Part shown: piece by piece, positions 1-6,496 of the stretch
How the letters are laid out: every line of letters begins with the position of its first letter
Position numbering within the stretch: the first letter of the stretch is position 1
Source of the DNA: Chloroflexota bacterium
Lineage (GTDB): Bacteria > Chloroflexota > UBA6077 > CF-72
NCBI GenBank assembly: GCA_019247135.1
Contig: JAFAPL010000849.1
Location: 1 to 19,594 of the forward strand
Direction of reading: 5' to 3'
Length of the DNA stretch: 19,594 bases
The notes under the pieces: model-generated
What the model was told of the DNA's origin: nothing
The model's database searches: none
Seen by the model: only the letters and a program-made list of their open reading frames with translations
Position numbers and translations under genes: made by a program

Positions 1-462
1 TCGCCTGGCAAAGAAGTGACCTGCTTCATGACGGATCAGAAGGGTGAAGCTGCGGCCGCTGGTTCGTTCGTCGTACCTGGCGACGTGCAGGCTGGACAGC
101 TGCTCTTCACGCTGTTGGGCGCGAAGAGTCAATCGAGCGCGACCACGGCCTTGGACGTCGTTGCCTCCGATGTGCCGGTGCAAACACCGCCACAAGATGA
201 CTTCACGTGTCCTCTGGACGATAACAGCGCGCCGTCGGGGCCGTTCGTGCCACCGACGTCGGGCGCCGCGGCGGTGACGCAGCCGTCGCCCGGGTTGCCA
301 GCGGCAGTCAGTCCGTCGCCATCGCCTGTGTCCAAGCCGAGCTCGTCGCCCGCGGTCAAGGCGAGCGCCTCGCCCTCGCCTGTGTCCAAGCCAACGCAGA
401 AAGCGCCCGCCAAGCCGACGCAGAAGCCATCGGCTGAGCCGACGGCCAAGCCGAACGGTTGA
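1..462 (+). CDS. 3' end of a secreted Ig-like-repeat protein with a Pro/Ser/Lys tail (partial)
   Basis: The frame is open from base 1 and ends at TGA 460-462, so the true start lies outside the window. Residues 20-55 carry the closing half of a repeat that also occurs in the protein at 1490-3085: a hydrophobic strand with LFTLLGAKSQSSATTALDVV resembles FVLVGAQSGAKATTDFKIV at that protein's C-terminus. The last ~75 residues are low-complexity and rich in Pro, Ser, Ala, Lys and Thr, with the phrase SPSPVSKP twice, as in cell-wall-spanning or heavily glycosylated linkers of exported proteins. There are two cysteines, one near each end of the folded part. Function is unknown; a surface-exposed structural or adhesive role is inferred from the repeat. 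The next gene begins about 110 bp downstream on the same strand. Confidence 0.75.
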   Translation, partial: SPGKEVTCFMTDQKGEAAAAGSFVVPGDVQAGQLLFTLLGAKSQSSATTALDVVASDVPVQTPPQDDFTCPLDDNSAPSGPFVPPTSGAAAVTQPSPGLPAAVSPSPSPVSKPSSSPAVKASASPSPVSKPTQKAPAKPTQKPSAEPTAKPNG

Positions 463-573
463 TGCGCCTGGATCTCGACGTGTCAGGCGGCATTCAGGCA
501 CACAGCATTGAGGTCAATGGGATGGACAGCCACGCGAACCGATCCTGCATGCAGAACTGCGAGGTGCAATCCG

Positions 574-750
574 ATGCGGGCTCGAACAATTCACGACACA
601 TCGATGCGCTGCCTGAGCTGCGGTCAGCAGTTCGTGCTCAGTGCCGGCGAGCAGGAGCTGTGCGCGCTGCGCGGCGGACACCACTCCGGCGCATGTCCGA
701 CATGTGCGCGTCGACTGCGTCTGCCGACGTGTGTCGCCCAACGTCCATGA
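574..750 (+). CDS. Small zinc-ribbon protein (zf-trcl-like), 58 aa
   Basis: This short protein has two zinc knuckles, C13-x2-C16 and C41-P-x-C44, separated by FVLSAGEQE. That arrangement (CxxCG..F.F.AGEQE...G......CP.C) is the signature of the 'proposed zinc-ribbon' family PF13451. The ATG at 574 is chosen because GAGGTG at 561-566 sits 7 bases upstream. Initiation codons further upstream in the frame (TTG 508, ATG 517) would add a stretch unlike the family, and the internal ATG at 604 lacks a comparable ribosome site. The stop TGA 748-750 overlaps the ATG of the glycosyltransferase at 747 (ATGA), so the two are probably translationally coupled. Two extra cysteines, C30 and C53, are present. 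The role is unknown; nucleic-acid or protein binding in the cytoplasm is the usual guess for such ribbons. Confidence 0.8.
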   Translation: MRARTIHDTSMRCLSCGQQFVLSAGEQELCALRGGHHSGACPTCARRLRLPTCVAQRP

Positions 751-1493
751 CCGTCGGTCAGCGGGACAGTCTGGTGATCGTGCCCACGTACAACGAGGTG
801 GGCAATCTGGGCCGGCTGGTCCCGATCATCGTGGAGCAAGGCCCGTTCGACGTTCTGGTCATCGACGACAACTCGCCCGACGGGACTGGCGAGCTGGCGG
901 AGCAGCTGGCGCGCGAGTACCCCGGCTGGGTGCACGTGGTGCATCGCACCGGCAAGCTAGGGCTCGGCAGCGCGTACGTTCGCGGGTTCACGTATGCGCT
1001 GGCCAACGGCTACACACACGTCTTTGAAATGGACGCCGACTTTTCGCATGACCCGGAGGATCTACCCGAGCTACGCCGGGCACTGCTCAACACGGATGTC
1101 GTGCTTGGATCGCGGTACGTCGCCGGCGGCAGCACCCGTCATTGGCCATTCCTGAGGAGGTTCATCAGTCAAGCCGGATCGCGCTACGCCGGTCTGGTCC
1201 TCGGACTGCCATTTCGCGACCTGACCGGCGGCTTCAAAGGCTTTTCCAGGCGCGCCCTCGCGGCATTGGACCTCGACGCGATCCGATCGAATGGCTATTC
1301 GTTTCAGATCGAAGTGACGTACCGCTTACACCAGCAGGGCTTTCGCATAGTCGAACACCCGATCGTGTTCGAAGATCGGCGCGTCGGGACGTCAAAAATG
1401 AACCGGCGCATCCTTTCCGAAGCCTTCCTCATGGTGTGGAAGCTGCGCTTGTCACGAGCCGCTCCAAGGGCGTTGGGAGAGGCTCAGGCATGA
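747..1493 (+). CDS. Polyprenol-phosphate mannose synthase-type family 2 glycosyltransferase
   Basis: A 248-residue GT2 enzyme of the DPM1/Ppm1 type, expected to transfer mannose (or another hexose) from a nucleotide sugar to polyprenyl phosphate at the cytoplasmic face of the membrane. Visible family features in order are IVPTYNE at 11-17, VIDDNSPDGT at 38-47, the metal-binding EMDADFSHDPED at 94-105, GSRYVAGG at 121-128, DLTGGFKGF at 158-166 and FEDRRVGTSKM at 208-218. No C-terminal membrane domain follows, so it is the short, soluble form. The start at 747 is chosen because homology begins right after it and it overlaps the previous stop as ATGA; no Shine-Dalgarno is visible, consistent with coupling. 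The frame is open upstream to 459, but that part does not look like protein of this family. Its stop overlaps the next start at 1490. The sugar and lipid acceptor cannot be read from sequence alone. Confidence 0.9.
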   Translation: MTVGQRDSLVIVPTYNEVGNLGRLVPIIVEQGPFDVLVIDDNSPDGTGELAEQLAREYPGWVHVVHRTGKLGLGSAYVRGFTYALANGYTHVFEMDADFSHDPEDLPELRRALLNTDVVLGSRYVAGGSTRHWPFLRRFISQAGSRYAGLVLGLPFRDLTGGFKGFSRRALAALDLDAIRSNGYSFQIEVTYRLHQQGFRIVEHPIVFEDRRVGTSKMNRRILSEAFLMVWKLRLSRAAPRALGEAQA

Positions 1494-3085
1494 TGACCTA
1501 CCGGAGCATCGGTTCAGTGCTCGGCATCATTACCGTGCTCCTGGTCGCTGGTCCGGCGTGCGTGGTAAACGTCGCGAGCAACTCAGTCCAGCAGGCGACA
1601 GTGCAGCCGGTCGCGACGCCCACGGCCGCGGCAGATCCGACTGCCGAGGTCGCGCCGACGCAAGTAGCGGCTCAAAGCGCCACGCCAACACCCGAACCAG
1701 ACACGGGTCCGACCTTCATCCTGCTGCGCGCACCCGACGTCACGAGCGATGCACGCTTGAACTTTCTCGGCCACGGTTTCGGACCCAGCGAGCAGGCCGC
1801 CGTCAGCATTGCGGACGCGCACGGTGGCGTTGAAGCGCAACTCGACTCGGTAGACAGCAAAGACGATGGACGCATCGATGAGGTTTCGGCGGCGGTTCCG
1901 TCGGGCCTCACGCCAGGTGATCACAACCTCGTCGTGACGGGGCAGCGGAGCGGCCGAACGGCCAAAGCGGTATTCCACTTGCGCTGGCTCGCGCCCAAGG
2001 TCCAACTGGACCAGTACTCCGCCAAGGGCTCGCACACGTTTGGATTCTCGGGCAGTGGTTTCTCGCCAGCTGAGCAAGTCGACGTGCGTCTTGGCGGTCT
2101 CGGCGGTCAGCCGCTCGCAAGCTTCCAGGCGGACGCGACGGGCAACGTCGTTGGCAGCGATATCACGCTTCCCCTCGCACAGGCCGGTGATTATCCGCTG
2201 TATTTCGTTGGCCACCAATCGCAAACCCCGGTGTCTGTTGCATTCAATATCCAGGGGTTCAAGCCCTGGGTCGTGCTCGACAACTACTCGCCACCGCCGT
2301 ACTACCACATGGGCTTCAAGGGTCAGGACTTCATTCCAGGCGAGCCGGTGCAGGTATTTGTGAAGAATCGCGGCGATGAGCCGGTCTTTCAATTGCTCGC
2401 GGACGCGAACGGTACCTTTGACGTCCAGAACGCGTTCGAGTTGCCGGTGCTGCCCAAGGGTGACAATCGGCTGATCTTTGTCGGGCAGCAGAGTGGAGTG
2501 GAAATCGCTACCAATTTCGTCCAATTGGCGTTTGGGCCTTCCCTCGAGCTGAGTGTCTACGCAGGCCGGCCAGGTACGCCGATTGCCTTCGCGGGTAGCG
2601 GCTGGGCGCGCGGTGAAACCGTGAACGCCTACGTCGGCCAGGGCCGGCAACAGGTCGCCACGTTTCAAGCGGACGCAACAGGCGCCTTCGACAGCGCCGG
2701 TCTATTTCGATTGCCAATCGGCGCCGGCCCTGGCGGCGTCCCGTTGACTGTTGTCGGCCAGACAAGCCAGGCCGAAGCCACATTGTGGTTTCAGGCGCTC
2801 GATCTTCAACCATCAGCCGAGCTGAGTGCGTATGAGGGTCCGCCAGGCACCGTGGTGTCCTTCACGGGACGCGGCTTTGCTGGGGGCGAGGTCGTGCACG
2901 TGCACCTGAAGGATAAAGACGGGCAGGATCTCGCGTCGGCAACGGCGGACGACAGCGGCACGTTGGAGAACGTGAGTAGTTATCCGGTGAGTGGCGACTG
3001 GGGAGACGACATTCCATTCGTTCTCGTCGGGGCACAGTCGGGCGCAAAAGCGACGACCGATTTCAAGATCGTTCCAACTTCCTAA
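1490..3085 (+). CDS. Secreted protein with five Ig-like (FxGxGFxPxE) repeats
   Basis: 531 residues, exported. A hydrophobic signal covers residues 6-23, with a Cys at 24 in AGPAC; the lipobox is weak because Gly is at -3, so either lipoprotein or ordinary secretion is possible. A Thr/Pro/Ala/Gln-rich linker follows (about 30-74), then five repeats of ~85-90 residues at roughly 75-164, 168-253, 259-345, 350-434 and 440-527. Each begins with a F.G.GF.P.E turn, passes through a AD..G motif (the QADATG form occurs twice) and ends in a strand with a VGxQS-type turn and an alternating hydrophobic tail. This suggests stacked beta-sandwich domains of the IPT/TIG or Ig-like kind; no named family is recognised with certainty. 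GGGAGAGG lies 7-8 bases before ATG 1490, which overlaps the glycosyltransferase stop. A surface scaffold or carbohydrate/cell-wall binding role is inferred from the gene neighbours. Confidence 0.8.
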   Translation: MMTYRSIGSVLGIITVLLVAGPACVVNVASNSVQQATVQPVATPTAAADPTAEVAPTQVAAQSATPTPEPDTGPTFILLRAPDVTSDARLNFLGHGFGPSEQAAVSIADAHGGVEAQLDSVDSKDDGRIDEVSAAVPSGLTPGDHNLVVTGQRSGRTAKAVFHLRWLAPKVQLDQYSAKGSHTFGFSGSGFSPAEQVDVRLGGLGGQPLASFQADATGNVVGSDITLPLAQAGDYPLYFVGHQSQTPVSVAFNIQGFKPWVVLDNYSPPPYYHMGFKGQDFIPGEPVQVFVKNRGDEPVFQLLADANGTFDVQNAFELPVLPKGDNRLIFVGQQSGVEIATNFVQLAFGPSLELSVYAGRPGTPIAFAGSGWARGETVNAYVGQGRQQVATFQADATGAFDSAGLFRLPIGAGPGGVPLTVVGQTSQAEATLWFQALDLQPSAELSAYEGPPGTVVSFTGRGFAGGEVVHVHLKDKDGQDLASATADDSGTLENVSSYPVSGDWGDDIPFVLVGAQSGAKATTDFKIVPTS

Positions 3086-3162
3086 TGAGGTACTCGAGTA
3101 TGCGGGCATCGCGTTTCAGACAGCCCGACGCCAGCTTTCCAACACTACCCGGAGGTCTCCGC

Positions 3163-4956
3163 ATGTCTGCTGTTCCGTTATCTCGCGCGGCCTCGGTCGC
3201 TGCATTCGTCGCGATCGCATTCGTCGCCGCGTGTTCTGGGCCGTCGGCGCCGTCAGCGTCGACTGCCGTCTCTACTGACGATACGAGCGCGGCCCCGGCT
3301 GACAGTACGCCGGTTCAACCGACCGAACCAGCGACCGATACTACCGCTCCAGCACAATCGACCGAGGCTGCCGGTGCAGTACAGCCAACAGCCGAGGCTG
3401 TGGTGGCAGACGCACCCGTCGTGGTGCCGACGCCTCGCCCGAAGCCAGCTCCGAAGCCAATGCCGACCGCCGTGCCGCCCAGCAAGGCGCTCCAGCCAGC
3501 GACGAAGGACCTCGCTACCAAGCTCACGAGTTTTCGATCCGCCGCCAAGGTGCACGACATGCCCAGCATGCTCAAGCTCCAGCGCGAGCTGCTCGCGTCG
3601 GCGGCCAACGCGGACGACGCGCTGAAAGACGACCAGTCTCCCGAGGCCGACTCGGTGCGATCGGCGATCGCCGACGTGCGCGCCGGCGTTGGTGGCGACA
3701 ACAACGGACTGGAGCATGCGCAGTCCGAGCTCAACTCCGCGCTCTCGGGCCAGACGGGCGGATTCATCGCGGTAACCTCCAACACAACAGCGGCCACGAG
3801 CCCGACGTATTCGCTCGACCAATTGAATCAGGACCTCTCGAACTTCCGCCAGGCGCTCAAGGACAAGAATTCCGAGAGCGCACTCAAGCTCCAGGGTCAA
3901 TTGCTGCAGGAGTTGCCAACGGTTCAGCAATCTGTAGAGAAAGACGACTCCGACCAGGGCCGAGCCACACGCGACGCGCTGGCGAGCCTGGAGAAGGGTC
4001 TCAACGGCGACACACAGCAGCTCGCGGCCGCGTCGACCGCGTTGAGCAAACTCTCCGGGCCGACAACTGACCCCACGACCATCGACACGACCCAAATGGT
4101 CTCTTCGCTCTCCGACGAGATGAACGCCTTCCAGATCGCGGTCTCGACGAATAACCGTTCCGACCTGCTGCGCCTGCAGCAGAACATCCTGACAGACCTC
4201 GACAAAGACTCGGCGGCCCTGCGCGGCGATAACTCCGACGATGCCAAGAAATTGCAGGGTGTGCTGGACGGGCTGCGCGCAGGAGTTTCGGGCGACATGA
4301 GCAAGCTCGACGGCGCTCGCTCGGACCTCGCCACGCTCAACGGGCAGGCCGCGCCAACGAGTGATAACGGTGCGAAGCCAATTACCGACGTCAAGCGGTG
4401 GGCAAGCGACCTGGATGGCAAGGTTGCCTCATTCCAGGACGCGATCCAGAAGGGCGACACCGGAAGCATGCTGCGACTCCAGCGGGAGCTCACAGACGCG
4501 GCGGACCAGGCGGACGCCACTATGAAAGACGCGCAGGGCAAACCAGCAGAGCAGGCCCGCGGCGCCATCGCGTCCATCCGTACCGCCACGGCCGGTGACA
4601 TGAATAAGCTCGCGGATGCACGCGCGCAGCTGGCGGCCATCGACGGCGCGACCGCCCAGGCAGGTAGCGCTGGTGCACAGCCGCAGGTCACCGCCGGGCA
4701 TGTCGATACGGGCGATGTGCGCAATCGGCTCAACGACCTCCAGCAAGGCGTCAAAGACAAAAACCAGTCGCCGGACGAAATCGCCAAACGACGCGACGAC
4801 CTGAATACCGCGATCGCGAAGCTGAGCGATTCGCTGCAGGGTGCGACCGGGCCACAGGCCGATAATGTGCGAGCGGGGCTGAGCGCGGCCCGCGAGGCCG
4901 CCACTGGCGATAACGCGAAGATCGACGCTGCGAGCAAGCTGCTCGCGCAGCCGTAG
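3163..4956 (+). CDS. Lipoprotein with five ~85-residue helical repeats
   Basis: 597 residues with a clear lipoprotein signal ending VAAC (Cys24), a Thr/Pro/Ala-rich linker to about residue 110 including a Pro-Lys stretch at 90-100, then five alpha-helical repeats at about 115-197, 216-299, 308-395, 408-497 and 514-596. Repeats 1-4 share a core like SMLKLQRELL followed ~30 residues later by a helix like AIADVRAGVGGD and a third helix ending in an Ala/Leu-rich stretch; repeat 5 is divergent. The protein is rich in Asp, Gln, Ala and Lys and has no cysteine after the lipidated one. The start at 3163 is preferred because GGAGG at 3151-3155 lies 7 bases upstream and the signal peptide begins there; an ATG at 3085 overlaps the previous stop but would put ~26 polar residues before the signal. 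I do not recognise the family. A surface spacer or docking role is inference. Confidence 0.8.
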   Translation: MSAVPLSRAASVAAFVAIAFVAACSGPSAPSASTAVSTDDTSAAPADSTPVQPTEPATDTTAPAQSTEAAGAVQPTAEAVVADAPVVVPTPRPKPAPKPMPTAVPPSKALQPATKDLATKLTSFRSAAKVHDMPSMLKLQRELLASAANADDALKDDQSPEADSVRSAIADVRAGVGGDNNGLEHAQSELNSALSGQTGGFIAVTSNTTAATSPTYSLDQLNQDLSNFRQALKDKNSESALKLQGQLLQELPTVQQSVEKDDSDQGRATRDALASLEKGLNGDTQQLAAASTALSKLSGPTTDPTTIDTTQMVSSLSDEMNAFQIAVSTNNRSDLLRLQQNILTDLDKDSAALRGDNSDDAKKLQGVLDGLRAGVSGDMSKLDGARSDLATLNGQAAPTSDNGAKPITDVKRWASDLDGKVASFQDAIQKGDTGSMLRLQRELTDAADQADATMKDAQGKPAEQARGAIASIRTATAGDMNKLADARAQLAAIDGATAQAGSAGAQPQVTAGHVDTGDVRNRLNDLQQGVKDKNQSPDEIAKRRDDLNTAIAKLSDSLQGATGPQADNVRAGLSAAREAATGDNAKIDAASKLLAQP

Positions 4957-4960
4957 GCTC

Positions 4961-6496
4961 ATGCCTGTCCGTTTGACGCGACGCCGTCTACTGCTCGGTG
5001 CGGCCGCGACACTGCCGGTCGTGGTCGCGGGCGCTGCACTCCCGCTGATCCACGATCTGACGGAGGATCCGCGGCGTCTGCGGGAAGCACCGCCCTGGAC
5101 GCCGAAGCAGCCGACCGACCGACTCGTTGTCAATGGCCGGCCATCATTCTGGGCGGGTGTCAATTACCCATGGAAGACCGGCCAGGATTTCGGCACCGGC
5201 GCCTGGGGCCACTCGGGCGTCAGTGACCCGACGACCTATCAGGAGATCGACGTCGATTTCGCAAACATGGCGGCGCAGGGCGTGCGCGTAGTCAAGTGGC
5301 GGGTCTTCAGTGACGGCCGCTACAGCCCGACGTTCGCTGACGACGGCACCGTGACAGGTCTCGAGGACATCTTCTTCGCTGACCTGGACGCCGCGCTCGA
5401 GATCGCCCAACGCCACGACATCTTTCTCGTCTTCACGCTCTTCGCGAGTGGTCTGTGGACGGCGGATTGCAATTCCAACGGCGTCCAGCTTGGCGGTCAC
5501 GCGGCGACCCTGATCGACGAGACCAAACGGACGTCGCTGGTGCAGCAGGGTGTCGTGCCAATGCTGCAACACCTGGCAGCCACTGACCGGGTACTTGCCT
5601 TCGAGATCATCGCGGAACCAGAGTGGGGTGTCCAGGAGCTGAGCCAGGACGACGATCGTCGGGTGAAGATTCCGCTGGCGCCCGTGCGGAGCCTCATCCA
5701 GGAGGTGACCGGAGCCATTCACCGCTACACGCCCAACGCGCTCGCGAGTGTGGAGTCCAACCGCTACAGCAACGTCCAGCACTGGACGGGCCTGGGACTC
5801 GACTTTCATAGCTTCAGCTGGTACGACTGGCTGGAGCCCTACGACCCGCTCCAGACTCCCGCCGCGCAGCTGAACATTGATCGGCCCGTGCTGCTGGGTG
5901 AATTCCCGGCGAGTGGCAGCGCGTATTATCAGCTGCCAGAGGTCCTGGATACTGCATACTCACTCGGGTACGCGGGCGCCTTCGCCTGGAGCTACTGGAG
6001 TGGCGATGGCCTCAGCCAGTGGCAGACCGTCGCGTCGGACTATACGGACTGGGTCCGCGCGCACTGGGACCAGGTGGATCCCACCGGCACCGCCACGCCA
6101 CCAGGCAGTGGTCCAATCGTCCAACAGCCGTACCCGTACACGTTTCAAGGATTTTCTACGGATCTGGATCCGGACGGCGCGATTGTCGCGGCGATGAAGA
6201 TACGCGTGGCTTCGGGCGAGCCGTATGTCCCGCATGCGTATTTGTCTGAGCTCGGTGCTGCGCAACCGTTGCAGGATGTGCTGCTCACAGCCGCGCCCGG
6301 GCAACCGGGCAAGCTTGCGGCGCGCTTCGATCTAGCACAGCCGCAGACGCCGTACACGATCAGTGTGGGGATCTTCGACCGTGCGGGCAAACTGAGAAAG
6401 TGGTTCAACAACGTCGCGACGCTGGCAGTCATGGACGGACAGCTCACCACCCCGAAGGTGGACACACTGACGAGCGAGCTGGGGTGCGCAAGCTGA
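4961..6496 (+). CDS. Tat-exported clan GH-A-like glycoside hydrolase with a C-terminal beta domain
   Basis: 511 residues. The N-terminus TRRRLLLG followed by a hydrophobic stretch is a twin-arginine signal, so the protein is probably exported folded. Residues ~53-370 look like a TIM-barrel glycosidase of clan GH-A (GH5/GH39-like): WAGVNYPW at 64-71, QGVRVVKWRVF at 106-116, a candidate acid/base Glu219 in IIAEPEWG, His283 in LDFHSF, a candidate nucleophile Glu314 in LLGEFP, and Trp343 in FAWSYW. The usual Asn before the acid/base Glu is Ala here. A ~110-residue beta-rich C-terminal domain follows (about 390-495). It starts 4 bases after the previous stop with no clear ribosome site, suggesting coupled translation. 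The protein at 8258-9895 is a paralogue. The substrate is unknown; a beta-glucan or mannan is plausible next to the cellulases. Confidence 0.8.
   Translation: MPVRLTRRRLLLGAAATLPVVVAGAALPLIHDLTEDPRRLREAPPWTPKQPTDRLVVNGRPSFWAGVNYPWKTGQDFGTGAWGHSGVSDPTTYQEIDVDFANMAAQGVRVVKWRVFSDGRYSPTFADDGTVTGLEDIFFADLDAALEIAQRHDIFLVFTLFASGLWTADCNSNGVQLGGHAATLIDETKRTSLVQQGVVPMLQHLAATDRVLAFEIIAEPEWGVQELSQDDDRRVKIPLAPVRSLIQEVTGAIHRYTPNALASVESNRYSNVQHWTGLGLDFHSFSWYDWLEPYDPLQTPAAQLNIDRPVLLGEFPASGSAYYQLPEVLDTAYSLGYAGAFAWSYWSGDGLSQWQTVASDYTDWVRAHWDQVDPTGTATPPGSGPIVQQPYPYTFQGFSTDLDPDGAIVAAMKIRVASGEPYVPHAYLSELGAAQPLQDVLLTAAPGQPGKLAARFDLAQPQTPYTISVGIFDRAGKLRKWFNNVATLAVMDGQLTTPKVDTLTSELGCAS

Noticed and set aside
301..450. 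Repeated Ser-Pro-Lys coding units considered as a DNA repeat array
   Set aside because: The copies are imperfect and lie in frame in a low-complexity protein tail; no spacer structure as in CRISPR.
459..746. Upstream extension of the mannosyltransferase frame
   Set aside because: The extension overlaps a good zinc-ribbon gene in another frame, has no GT2 character and is Cys/Arg-rich; the ATG at 747 overlaps the upstream stop as ATGA.
1583..2668. Long minus-strand open frame opposite the Ig-like-repeat gene
   Set aside because: It is Arg-rich and has no recognisable motif; the plus-strand frame has a signal peptide and five clear repeats. Typical GC-rich antisense opening.
3085..3162. Earlier start (ATG 3085) of the helical-repeat lipoprotein
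   Set aside because: It overlaps the previous stop as TAATG, but would put a polar stretch before a normal lipoprotein signal; GGAGG lies just before the ATG at 3163.
3924..4937. Long minus-strand open frame opposite the helical-repeat gene
   Set aside because: Ser/Ala/Arg-rich composition arises from the complement of the repeats; no motifs or start signal.
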